DNA from: Psychromonas ossibalaenae ATCC BAA-1528
Lineage (GTDB): Bacteria > Pseudomonadota > Gammaproteobacteria > Enterobacterales > Psychromonadaceae
Direction: 5' to 3'
Length of the DNA: 64,000 bases
NCBI RefSeq assembly: GCF_000381745.1
Contig: NZ_KB906991.1
Span: forward strand, 1 to 64,000
The notes beneath the pieces were generated by a model. The model had not been told where the DNA came from, made no database searches, and saw nothing but the letters and a program-made list of their open reading frames with translations. A program made the position numbers and the translations under genes. Below, piece after piece: positions 19,286 through 28,176 of the stretch. Every line of letters begins with the position of its first letter. Positions within the stretch are counted from its first letter, which is position 1.

Positions 19286-19801
19286 TTAAATCTCATCAAA
19301 CTGAGATTCTAATTCACTCATTTTTTCTTTATCGTTTAATAATTCATCGAACTTCTCATTACTCTTGTCCCAGACCTCATTACTTTTATCTTTTGCATCA
19401 TCCCAGATTTGATCGCCGCTTTTTTTTCCCTCGGACCAAATCTCTTCGGAGCTTTTTTTTGCAGAATCCCATAGTTCAGTTGAAGCTTCTTTACTCTCTT
19501 CCCATATTTTTTCACCGGAGTCTTTACCAGCTTTTAGTAGATCTTCTCCTGCTTTTTTGCCCTGTGCCCAGGCCTGATCTGTAGATTCTTTTGCTTTATC
19601 CCAGTTATCCGGTGTTTTTTCTTTTACTGACTCAGCTGACGGCGCTTTCTCTTCGGCAGCACTTTTCACCGGTGCTGCTTCGGCTTGTTCTGTTTTTTGA
19701 ATTTCAGCGGACTCTGGCGCTGTTTCAGTTTCTTGAGCATCGCAGGCTGAAAGCGATAATATTAACGGGCTTAACATGACAAGCGGGATATTTATGTTCA
19801 T
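19286..19801 (-). CDS. Tryptophan-repeat lipoprotein of unknown function
   Basis: Predicted lipoprotein of 171 residues. The N-terminus is a lipoprotein signal with lipobox LSAC (Cys20). A low-complexity Glu/Ala/Lys segment (about 24-62) follows, and then a run of degenerate 11-12-residue repeats with one tryptophan each (NWDKAKEST, AWAQGKKAG, IWEESKEAS, LWDSAKKSS, IWSEGKKSG, IWDDAKDKS, VWDKSNEK). The repeats predict an extended amphipathic helix with tryptophans on one face, a form suited to lying on the membrane or peptidoglycan. I recognise no named family. It stands alone between the tRNA pair and topB and has its own terminator. Confidence 0.8.
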   Translation of the reverse strand: MNINIPLVMLSPLILSLSACDAQETETAPESAEIQKTEQAEAAPVKSAAEEKAPSAESVKEKTPDNWDKAKESTDQAWAQGKKAGEDLLKAGKDSGEKIWEESKEASTELWDSAKKSSEEIWSEGKKSGDQIWDDAKDKSNEVWDKSNEKFDELLNDKEKMSELESQFDEI

Positions 19802-20023
19802 AACTAGTGTACCAATGGCGAAGTTGAAAAGAATAAGAAACTTAATTTTGTGCTGATTTGTTTAGCAGTCAGCCGCATTTGTAAGTGCGTTGTTTATGTT
19901 AGTCTCTGTTATTGTTGATTGGTTCCACAAACACTGGTTTTACAGTGATTTAATTTGTGTTGTGCTTGAAATTCGAAAATCATTCGACTACTGTGTAAAA
20001 AAACAGTCACAAATGAAGGCTTA

Positions 20024-21931
20024 ATGAAACTTTATATTGCTGAAAAACCAAGTCTTGCACGTGCTATTGCGGATGCGCTGCCTAAACCACATCGAAAAGC
20101 AGACGGATGTATTCATGTTGGTAATGGTGATGTGGTCAGCTGGTGTATCGGACACTTGTTAACACAGGTCGATCCTGAAGCTTACGATCCTGAATATAAA
20201 AAATGGAAGTTTGAACACCTGCCTATAATTCCTGAAAAATGGAAATTAAAATCGACTCCCCGTACCAGTAAGCAGCTTGCAGTATTAAAAAAACTGATTA
20301 AACAGGCTGAACAGCTTATTCATGTTGGCGATCCTGATAGAGAAGGGCAGCTGCTGGTGGATGAGGTTATCCACTTCAGTGGTGTTAAAGGTAATAAACT
20401 TAAACAGACGCAGCGGTGTCTGGTGAGTGATTTAACTACCAATGCAGTTAAGCGCTCGCTACAACAGTTACGATCTAATCAGGAGTTTGTCGCTCTGTCT
20501 ACTTCAGCACTGGCAAGAACCCGGGCAGATTGGTTATATGGTTTGAATCTGACTCGTGTTTATACACTGCAGGCGCAGAAGTCGGGTTATAAAGGGGTTA
20601 TTTCAGTCGGTCGAGTACAGACACCATTATTGGGACTGGTAGCAAGACGGGATCAGCAGATAGAGCAGTTTGTCAGTAAACCTTTTTACGAAGTACTGGC
20701 ATCATTAATTACTAATGCTGAGAACGGTGCAGAGACGTTTACGGCAAAATGGAAACCCAGCGAAGCGTGTGCTCAGTATCAGGATGAAGAGGGGCGTGTT
20801 TTAATAAAAGGGCTTGCTGAGAATGTTGCAGCTCGAATTACTAATCAGCCTGCGGTAGTGAAGAGTTTCACCGCTAAGAATAAAAAACAGGCGCCACCGC
20901 TGCCTTATAATTTATCTGCACTGCAGATTGATGCTGCTAAACGTTACGGCTGCAGCGCGCAGCAGGTTTTAGATATTTGTCAGGTTTTGTATGAAAGATA
21001 TAAGTTAATAACTTATCCTCGTTCGGACTCGCGATATTTACCGCGTAATCATCACAGCCAGGCAAAATCGGTTACTCAGGCCATTTCACACAATGATATA
21101 TCTCTACAACAAGCTGTGGATAACATTGATTTGTCTATTAAGGGACGCGCCTGGAATGATAAAAAAGTTGATGCGCATCATGCAATTATCCCCACGGACA
21201 GTAAAAAGTCGTTAAGCAGTTTAGATAAAATGTCTCAGAATATTTATAACCTTATTGCCCGCCAGTTTCTGTGTCAGTTTTATCCAGATTATCAATATGC
21301 AGAGTGTAAGGCTGAGATTGAAATTAATAACGGTTTGTTTATCAGTAAAGCAAAATCAAAACTCAGTGACGGCTGGAAAGTCTTATTTGATAAGCAGGAA
21401 AAAGATACATTTCTACCCAAGCTGACTAAGGGGCAGAAGCTGCTTTGTAATAAGGGGGAGGTGATCGAGAAGAATACTCAGCCGCCTGCATATTTCACCG
21501 ATGCAACTCTTCTGGCCGCTATGAGTAATATTGCCCGTTATGTTAAAGATGCCGAGCTTAAGAAAATACTGAAAGAGACCGATGGATTAGGTACGGAGGC
21601 GACAAGAGCAGGCATTATTGAGCTGTTGTTTAAGCGGCAGTTTTTACAGAGAACGGGCAAAGTCATTAAAGCGACGGAAACTGGACGTAAGCTGATTGAC
21701 AGTTTACCTGAAATGTTGACTTTGCCGGATATGACTGCGCAGTGGGAGATGCAGTTGAATGCGATCAGTGAAAAATCGCAAAGCTATCAGGGTTTTGTGC
21801 AGCCGCTGCAGGGACAGTTAAAAAATATTATTGAGAAAGCGATTGCAGACGGACCGCAGGCACTGACTAATTTACCCGCAGGTGTGAATGTGTTTAAAAA
21901 GAAAAGAAGAGTCAAAAGAAAGAAACCTTAG
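20024..21931 (+). CDS. topB: DNA topoisomerase III
   Basis: Type IA topoisomerase of 635 residues, near the E. coli TopB length. It relaxes and decatenates DNA through single-strand passage. The Toprim domain begins at the N-terminus (MKLYIAEKPSLARAIADALP, then HVGDPDREGQLLVDEV with the DxD-type acidic residues). The catalytic tyrosine is in the block LITYPRSDSRYLP, and GLGTEATRAGIIELL is the usual downstream box. The C-terminus is basic (KKKRRVKRKKP), as in TopB, without the zinc fingers of TopA. It is a single gene with no close partner. Confidence 0.95.
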   Translation: MKLYIAEKPSLARAIADALPKPHRKADGCIHVGNGDVVSWCIGHLLTQVDPEAYDPEYKKWKFEHLPIIPEKWKLKSTPRTSKQLAVLKKLIKQAEQLIHVGDPDREGQLLVDEVIHFSGVKGNKLKQTQRCLVSDLTTNAVKRSLQQLRSNQEFVALSTSALARTRADWLYGLNLTRVYTLQAQKSGYKGVISVGRVQTPLLGLVARRDQQIEQFVSKPFYEVLASLITNAENGAETFTAKWKPSEACAQYQDEEGRVLIKGLAENVAARITNQPAVVKSFTAKNKKQAPPLPYNLSALQIDAAKRYGCSAQQVLDICQVLYERYKLITYPRSDSRYLPRNHHSQAKSVTQAISHNDISLQQAVDNIDLSIKGRAWNDKKVDAHHAIIPTDSKKSLSSLDKMSQNIYNLIARQFLCQFYPDYQYAECKAEIEINNGLFISKAKSKLSDGWKVLFDKQEKDTFLPKLTKGQKLLCNKGEVIEKNTQPPAYFTDATLLAAMSNIARYVKDAELKKILKETDGLGTEATRAGIIELLFKRQFLQRTGKVIKATETGRKLIDSLPEMLTLPDMTAQWEMQLNAISEKSQSYQGFVQPLQGQLKNIIEKAIADGPQALTNLPAGVNVFKKKRRVKRKKP

Positions 21932-22490
21932 GGCTGTTTGTTATTAATGCTTTGCGGCTATCGTGCATACATTTCGTTTTTAGTGCATCAAAACGAGCCG
22001 CTCAGCAGCATGCCCCAATAGGCGTTAATTTCAATTCCGATGGCTCGTTTAAAAAAAGCAAAAAAACTATAATAAAATGGGTGTTTTTAAGTTAAATAGT
22101 GGATTTTTGATTGATGTTTTTATGTTGAATGTGAGGCGGGATTATAAAGTATGCAGTTTTCAGAACTGCGCCTCTGTTGTAAATGCCGTTAAGCTGATTT
22201 TAACATCGCTTATGCTTATGCATAAATTCAAACCCGCCGATAGTGCTTAATTCTTTAGCAGTTGTTTTTATCGTGTCATTTCAGCAAAACAGCCTGCTTG
22301 CTTGTCTTTTAAACAGTAAATTTATTTGTGAAATTCTTGATTAGACTGCTTATGTTAAACTGTTATGATGCACTTATAAAATGAGAGCTGAAACGTAATG
22401 CTAGTATAGAAATATTGCAAAATATCTATTACTACCGTAACCTTTTTATCCAATTTCAGAGCTTCTTGCTCACAATAAAATGAAAAAAAC
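21932..22490. other. Upstream region of the modification cluster
   Basis: No gene is seen. The last 110 bases before the first kinase contain short blocks that recur before the other two kinase genes: GCTGAAACG, TATTACTACCGTA and TGCTCACAATAAAATGAA. These are a shared but partly decayed leader. An inverted pair (AACGAGCC at 21993-22000 and GGCTCGTT at 22041-22048) brackets a 40-base loop; there is no T-run. Confidence 0.4.
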
Positions 22491-25400
22491 ATGACGACAA
22501 AAATAACTCTGTGTGATGATATTTCTGAGCAGTTTGATTCTCCGGCATATCAGCTGCTTGAAAAAATAGGTGAAGGTGGTTTCGGGCGTGTTTATCGGGC
22601 CATACAGGTTAATACCGGACAGATTGTTGCTATTAAATTTTTGTCGATCGGTGCTGAGTTTGATTTGTCTAAAAGGACTCGTTATATTGAACGTTTTCAG
22701 CGTGAAACGTTACTAGGCAGCCGCCTGCAGCATCCTAATATTGTACGTTTGCTGGATAAAGGTAAAAGTGGGGAGCTTCTTTATGCAGTCTTTGAGTTTG
22801 TAGAGGGGAAAACCTTAAAACAAACATTACTCGAGTCCGGTACGCTGATGCCCTCTGATGCCGCCGCCGTTATGTCTCAGGTTTTAGATGCCCTTTCTCA
22901 TGCGCATGAGCAGGGGGTTATCCACCGCGATATTAAACCCGCTAATATTATCCTTACTAAAACAGGCGCCAAAACACATGCTAAAGTATTAGATTTTGGT
23001 ATCGGTACCTTTGTGAATGAGGCTCGTTTAGAAGATCATAAAAGCATCACCTTGACGCAGGAAACGTTAGGTACGCCTTCCTATAGTTCCCCTGAACAGC
23101 TGCGCGGGGAGCCACCGACAGTAAAGACCGATCTTTATGTATGGGGTCTTGTCTTTATCGAGTGCCTGACCGGGCAGCCTGCGATGTCGGGATCTAATCT
23201 GGCATCGGTTTTTCATAAGCAGCTCAGTCAGAGCAATGTACCTCTGCCGGCCGCTATTGTCGGTCATCCGATTGCTGCTCTACTGCGGCGGGTATTACAG
23301 AAAAAGGCACATGAGCGCACGGTTAATGCGCGAGAGTTATATCAGGAACTTACGCAGATTAATTTTTCTAATCTTGTCGGTGATATGGCGGCACCCAAAG
23401 AGCACCGCAGTGAACATTCCACAACTGTACTGCGCAGTGATTTTGACGAAACCGTTATTCATGATAGTGCAATGCAGTACAGCAGCTTAACAGAGCGTAA
23501 ACAGATAACTGCATTGAGTATTAATTTAAGTGTGCATTCGGTAACAGATCAGGTGATTGATCATGAAGTGGCTGATGCACTGCACCGCGATCAAAAAAAC
23601 CAGTGTTTAGATACGGCAGTGCGTTACGGTGGTTTCCATGCCGGTACGCTGGGTGATACGCAGTTGTTTTATTTTGGTTACCCTGCGGTGAGTGATAATG
23701 ATTCTCGCCTGTGTGCGCGCACCGCCCTGGATATGATCAGTAGTTTACGAAAACGTAATGCCCTGCTTAAAAACAGTCAGGGAATACGGATGGAGATCCG
23801 GGCCGGCATGCATACTGGTTTAGTTACCTGTTATGCAGATGCGGTGCCGGAAGGAGATACACCTAATATTGCTATGCAGCTTGCGCGCATGGCAAATTGT
23901 TGTCAGGTACTGTGTTCTGACAGCAGCCGCAATATGCTCGAAGGTTATATTAATTTTGAACCTCGGCAGAGCTGCATGCTGGGCATCGATTCTACTGAAA
24001 CGGCTCTGTATAATTTATCTTCAGAGCGTCACGTTGAAGCATTTGGTTTTTTACGCGGCACACAGAATAATAATGTCTTTATCGGCCGGGAAGAAGAACT
24101 TAAGTCTCTAGACGCGCTGCTTTATAATCCTGAGCTGGATAATACATCCAGCATACTAAGCCCCAATAAATTCGCTCATGTTTATGGTGAAGCTGGGATT
24201 GGTAAATCACGTCTTATATTTGAATTAAGAAACCGCTGTCCGCAGATGTTTCATTATGGTGCGCAGTGTCTGCCTGAACAGGTAAATAATGCCCTGTATC
24301 CTATTTTAAATATGCTTAAATATAAGTATTCATTAGAAGCTCTAACACAGTCTGGCGCGGTGAATAAACTTATTAACGTGCTGAATCATATACAACCGCA
24401 GAGTGCGCAGGAAACGGTACCTGTGCTTTGCTCGTGGTTAGGTTTACCTTTACCGGAAGGGTTGCCTGTTTCTCCTCTCAGCCCGGAACTGCAAAAACAG
24501 GTTTTATTTGCAGGTTTAGCCGCCTTATTGATCAGCCCTGACCAAGTGAAGGAAACTCAGCCGAATTTATTTATCTTTGAAGATATGCACTGGGCGGATC
24601 CCGTCAGTATTGAATTTGTTGCTTATTTGAATCAGGATCAAGGATTTATTGATTCAAGCGATGTGTTTATTACGACGTCTCGTCTGCCTTTACCTAAGTT
24701 GTTAAAAGCTGCTGATTTTGAATTAATTGAAATAGGCAGATTATGCCAGGCTAAAACTCGTGAATTTGTCATTAACCTTTTTGATAACAAAAAAGTATCC
24801 AGTCATTTATTAGATGTCGTGGTTTCCCGGACTGATGGTATTCCGCTGTTTATTGAAGAACTGGTTAATATGCTTAAGCAGAAAGGCCTGACACAACATT
24901 TAAATGGTATTACTGACTTTACGCACGCTGAAAATATTGATGAGGTACCTAATAGCTTACGTGACTCCCTGCAGCAGAAACTTGATGCATTAGTATCAGC
25001 CAAAGAAACAATACAACTGGCCGCTGTTATCGGCCGCGAGTTTGATTATGCTCTGTTTGCCAGCGCTTCAAAGCGAAGTGAAGCACAGCTGCAGAATGAT
25101 TTAACTGAATTATTAGAAGCTGAGCTTATCTATCTGCAGCGAAAGGTTGCCGGAGACAGCTACATTTTCAAGCATGCTCTGGTAAGGGATGCTGCGTATG
25201 ACTCGATTCCATCTGCTGCTTTAATCGCACTTCACAGCCGTGTAGCTGATGCGCTGAAAACGCATCCGGAAACAGCAGACATGGTGGTGGCGGAGCATTT
25301 AGCTAATGCACAGCGTTATGCTGAAGCTATCGCACTTGGGTTATCAGCAGCTCAAACCGCATTAGCTAAGTCGCTTAGTCAGAGTGCGTTTGATATTGCG

Positions 25401-26654
25401 AATAAAGCACTTAACTGGAATGAGTTACGGGAAGACAGTGCAGAAAAATTTGAATCCTCGCTGCACTTATTAGCAGTGACTCTACCGGCAATTATGATTG
25501 TTTCAGGCATGGGGGCGGATAGTGTCGGCGAAGAGATAAAAAGGTGTGAAATCGCACTACAGGGCTTGAAAGATTTACCTTCCGGTTCATTAACACAAGC
25601 GCAGATGGAACTTGAAAGAAGCAGTAAGTTTGCATTAGTTGGTTTTTATAATGTGCGCTCCATGCGCCGCAAGGCAAGAGTAACCGCTGAAGAACTGCTT
25701 AAGCAGGCGATGTTTTTAAAAGATGTGGAATTCGAAATAGCTATCAGAAGTATTTTAGGGCAGAACTATTATATGGAAGGCATGTATCTACAGGCCAAAG
25801 AGACCTTGGAAACGGCTATTGCTATGTATGAACCGGAAAAGCATCAGGGGTTAGCGGTTAAATACTCGCTCGAGCCGGAGTCTTACTGTCGAATGACGCT
25901 GGCACTAGCCTTATGGAAATTAGGCTATGCAGATCAGGCTGTAACCACAGCTAAAAGTGCCCATGAGCGGGCGACTGCAATAGGTCATACCGCATCGGTT
26001 GCGATGGCAAATGTATATCTTGGTTTGATCGGCTACTTTCGAAAAGAGCCTGACTTTATTCTTGAAGTTTCCGAAAACAATAAAAAAATGTGTGAACGTT
26101 ATCCGGACATGGCCTGGTGCACATTATTTTTGAAGTGTCTGGAGGAGTGGTCGAATAAATCTACGCTGCATACGGAGCCGTTTATTGCACAAAAGCGCGC
26201 TGAAAACGAGCTGTTTGCAATGACCTTTTACGAAGCGACACTTGCTGAAACTAAAATCCAGTTGGGTGATATCGAACAAGCACTAGAGTTATTAAGTGAA
26301 AGCATTAACTGGTGCCATAAAACCGGAGAAACGATTGCATTGCCCACTCTTTACCGCATTCGTGCACAAGGTTATTTAGCTTCGTCTAAATATGATACGG
26401 ATGCTGCTGTGAACGCTTTAAAAAATGCTGTTAATATTGCACAAAAACAGGGCTCAATTGCTTTAGAGTTAGACGCCTGCGTGGATCTTTGTATGTTCTA
26501 TAAACTTGAACAGCAGTTCTCTAAGGTCGTTGAGTTACTGGGACCTTTATTAGCTAAATTTAGCGAAGGTTTTGAAACCACAGTTTTTCAGGAGGCAAGT
26601 TTATTATTAGCAGACTGCCGTGAAAACCAGAAAAAACATGAGTACACAGCTTAA
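22491..26654 (+). CDS. TOMM-type kinase/cyclase-like/STAND fusion protein 1
   Basis: Giant signalling protein of 1387 residues, of the kind named TOMM system kinase/cyclase fusion. The Ser/Thr kinase (about 20-290) has loop GEGGFGRVYRA, Lys49, HRD 145-147 and DFG 168-170. The class III cyclase-like domain (about 335-505) keeps one metal aspartate (Asp389 in GTLGDTQ). Asn345 replaces the first metal aspartate and Gln463 the transition-state arginine, so it is probably inactive. The STAND/AAA ATPase (about 530-900) has GEAGIGKSR with Lys572 and Walker B EDMHWAD at 697-703. Helical TPR-like repeats run from about 920 to 1387. There is no membrane segment, so it is cytoplasmic. A 130-residue precursor gene follows. 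Family known; signal and target unknown. Confidence 0.9.
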   Translation: MTTKITLCDDISEQFDSPAYQLLEKIGEGGFGRVYRAIQVNTGQIVAIKFLSIGAEFDLSKRTRYIERFQRETLLGSRLQHPNIVRLLDKGKSGELLYAVFEFVEGKTLKQTLLESGTLMPSDAAAVMSQVLDALSHAHEQGVIHRDIKPANIILTKTGAKTHAKVLDFGIGTFVNEARLEDHKSITLTQETLGTPSYSSPEQLRGEPPTVKTDLYVWGLVFIECLTGQPAMSGSNLASVFHKQLSQSNVPLPAAIVGHPIAALLRRVLQKKAHERTVNARELYQELTQINFSNLVGDMAAPKEHRSEHSTTVLRSDFDETVIHDSAMQYSSLTERKQITALSINLSVHSVTDQVIDHEVADALHRDQKNQCLDTAVRYGGFHAGTLGDTQLFYFGYPAVSDNDSRLCARTALDMISSLRKRNALLKNSQGIRMEIRAGMHTGLVTCYADAVPEGDTPNIAMQLARMANCCQVLCSDSSRNMLEGYINFEPRQSCMLGIDSTETALYNLSSERHVEAFGFLRGTQNNNVFIGREEELKSLDALLYNPELDNTSSILSPNKFAHVYGEAGIGKSRLIFELRNRCPQMFHYGAQCLPEQVNNALYPILNMLKYKYSLEALTQSGAVNKLINVLNHIQPQSAQETVPVLCSWLGLPLPEGLPVSPLSPELQKQVLFAGLAALLISPDQVKETQPNLFIFEDMHWADPVSIEFVAYLNQDQGFIDSSDVFITTSRLPLPKLLKAADFELIEIGRLCQAKTREFVINLFDNKKVSSHLLDVVVSRTDGIPLFIEELVNMLKQKGLTQHLNGITDFTHAENIDEVPNSLRDSLQQKLDALVSAKETIQLAAVIGREFDYALFASASKRSEAQLQNDLTELLEAELIYLQRKVAGDSYIFKHALVRDAAYDSIPSAALIALHSRVADALKTHPETADMVVAEHLANAQRYAEAIALGLSAAQTALAKSLSQSAFDIANKALNWNELREDSAEKFESSLHLLAVTLPAIMIVSGMGADSVGEEIKRCEIALQGLKDLPSGSLTQAQMELERSSKFALVGFYNVRSMRRKARVTAEELLKQAMFLKDVEFEIAIRSILGQNYYMEGMYLQAKETLETAIAMYEPEKHQGLAVKYSLEPESYCRMTLALALWKLGYADQAVTTAKSAHERATAIGHTASVAMANVYLGLIGYFRKEPDFILEVSENNKKMCERYPDMAWCTLFLKCLEEWSNKSTLHTEPFIAQKRAENELFAMTFYEATLAETKIQLGDIEQALELLSESINWCHKTGETIALPTLYRIRAQGYLASSKYDTDAAVNALKNAVNIAQKQGSIALELDACVDLCMFYKLEQQFSKVVELLGPLLAKFSEGFETTVFQEASLLLADCRENQKKHEYTA

Positions 26655-27088
26655 TTATTTTTTAAGAATTTAAGTTTTTCTTTTTGTCCGATGCTGATCA
26701 GCGCCGGGCACTTGCTTCTCTCATATACCTGAAATGCATTTACTAATAATTTACATTTATTTGTATTGTTTAAGGGTGCTGAAAAGCTAATTCCATAAAA
26801 GTGTTTGAAGACAAACGCGATACTGATAAAAAAAATCATAAAACCTGTCTGTTAAAGGTATTTATTTTGTGATAATAGGGTGAAAAAAATGACTGGGTAA
26901 AGTAATATCGGTGCTCGATAGGGAAATGTTATCAACGAGATTTATTGAATTTATAAAACAGCAGTTTAATAATTTCTCATATTGAGCAAACCTGCGTAGA
27001 TGTTCAAATGGAGTGATGATAATTCTATTTTTTAGGTTGTTCGCTGAGTGTTTAAATTAATATTACATAACTACAAAGGAAACTTAAC
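26655..27088. other. Gap between kinase 1 and precursor 1
   Basis: This 434-base AT-rich stretch has no convincing gene. A strong ribosome-binding AAAGGAAA ends it, 7 bases before the precursor start. The corresponding gap at the third kinase is only 55 bases, so precursor 1 may have its own promoter here. I could not assign hexamers with confidence. Confidence 0.4.
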
Positions 27089-27481
27089 ATGTCAGAAATA
27101 ATGCAAACCAGCCTGCCGGGTGATGAACACGTGATTTTGGGTCTTAAGGACGATGAAGAGTGGAAATATGCCTGGGCAAGAGCTGTCGCTAAGGCGTGGG
27201 AATGTCCTCAATTTCGTGAACTGTTATTAACAGATGCTGAAACGGCTGTACGCGAGTTCGGTTACAAAATGCCGCTTGGCACAAAATTGAAAGTTGAAAA
27301 CTATGCCGGAGATAACGCATTCCAGGAAGAAAAAGGTTTGAACGGCTGGGCACATTTTAAAAATGAATTAGCTTCAGAAGTGATCATGGTATTACCGCCA
27401 ACGCCGCAGTTAGAGAAAAGAGCAATCGCTTTAGCTGACTACCAGGCTACAGGCAGAACTTACCCGTTCTCTACAATCTAA
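27089..27481 (+). CDS. TOMM precursor peptide 1 with nitrile-hydratase-like leader
   Basis: Predicted ribosomal peptide precursor of 130 residues. The N-terminal part resembles the alpha subunit of nitrile hydratase (EEWKYAWARAVAKAWECPQF, LLLTDAETAVREFGYKMP), the leader type of the NHLP and BMA_0021-like TOMM precursors. The C-terminal part is PPTPQLEKRAIALADYQATG followed by RTYPFSTI. The second precursor in this cluster matches it nearly residue for residue but ends FTCV. Here Ser128-Thr129 replaces Thr-Cys, so the tail has no cysteine to form a thiazoline. Its only cysteine is in the leader (WECPQF). No protease cleavage motif such as GG is evident. The family name is from memory; the modification is not shown. 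Confidence 0.85.
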   Translation: MSEIMQTSLPGDEHVILGLKDDEEWKYAWARAVAKAWECPQFRELLLTDAETAVREFGYKMPLGTKLKVENYAGDNAFQEEKGLNGWAHFKNELASEVIMVLPPTPQLEKRAIALADYQATGRTYPFSTI

Positions 27482-27506
27482 GTTAATTACTTTTATACCG
27501 AGTTTT

Positions 27507-27528
27507 AAGGGACATTTGTCCCTTTTTT
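27507..27528 (+). terminator. Intrinsic terminator after precursor 1
   Basis: Stem AAGGGAC / GTCCCTT with a 4-base loop is followed by T4. The same GGGAC/GTCCC hairpin stands after precursor 2, so the terminator was duplicated with the gene. Confidence 0.85.
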
Positions 27529-28176
27529 ATTATCGAAACACTGCTGACCCTATTGAACTTATAGCATTCCGCATAAATATGTTACCAATATTACTGCTTA
27601 AAGTTACGTTAAGTTCGTGGTGTTAAATACCAATAGCTAGTGCTCAATCAAACGCCTCACTTCCATTAATTTCCCCTTTATAATTTCAGACGCATCTGCT
27701 TATGCGCATTGCTATTTTCTGCCTAATTATTAGCATTATTTTATCTATCAGCATACTGCTGACAGCAGTCAAAAACGGATATGTTTTCTTGATTATATAA
27801 AGTGCATCAGCGCCGTTCATTACGTGTCTGACATGCGAAGTGTTTAATTAGTGCTGCTGTTATGCATTTAAATTTGTCGTACCAGTGTAGCTTTTCATTC
27901 TAATTAAACTAAGCTTTGGCTATTGTGTTTTTGTGATGGGTGTGTTTTTACTGTGAATTTTCAGGGTGATAGAAATGAAAACTTGCATTTGTTGATTTAG
28001 TTGCTGGTATCATAATTAAACTCGCTCTGTCAAACCCTGCTTTAATCTTGAAAGTGAGATCTGAAACGCACTGATGATACCGTTTATCCGCATTGATACA
28101 TTGAAAAACATCAATTACTGCCGTAGTCTTTTTAGTTGATTTCATAGCTATATGCTCACTAAATAATGAAAATAAT
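27529..28176. promoter_or_regulatory. Leader region of kinase 2, conserved with that of kinase 3
   Basis: No gene is supported. From about 27955 the sequence parallels 36400-36635 before kinase 3. Shared blocks, in order, are TTTTCAGGG.GATAG, GATC.GAAACGCA, GTTTAT, a TATTGAAAAA-like block, TCAATTACTG and ATGCTCAC.AAATAATGAA. The conservation outside coding sequence suggests a shared promoter or a structured leader rather than chance. Confidence 0.55.

Noticed and set aside
26651-26839. Minus-strand open frame of 62 codons between kinase 1 and precursor 1
   Set aside because: Composition is AT-driven, with no ribosome-binding site and no counterpart in the matching gap after kinase 3.
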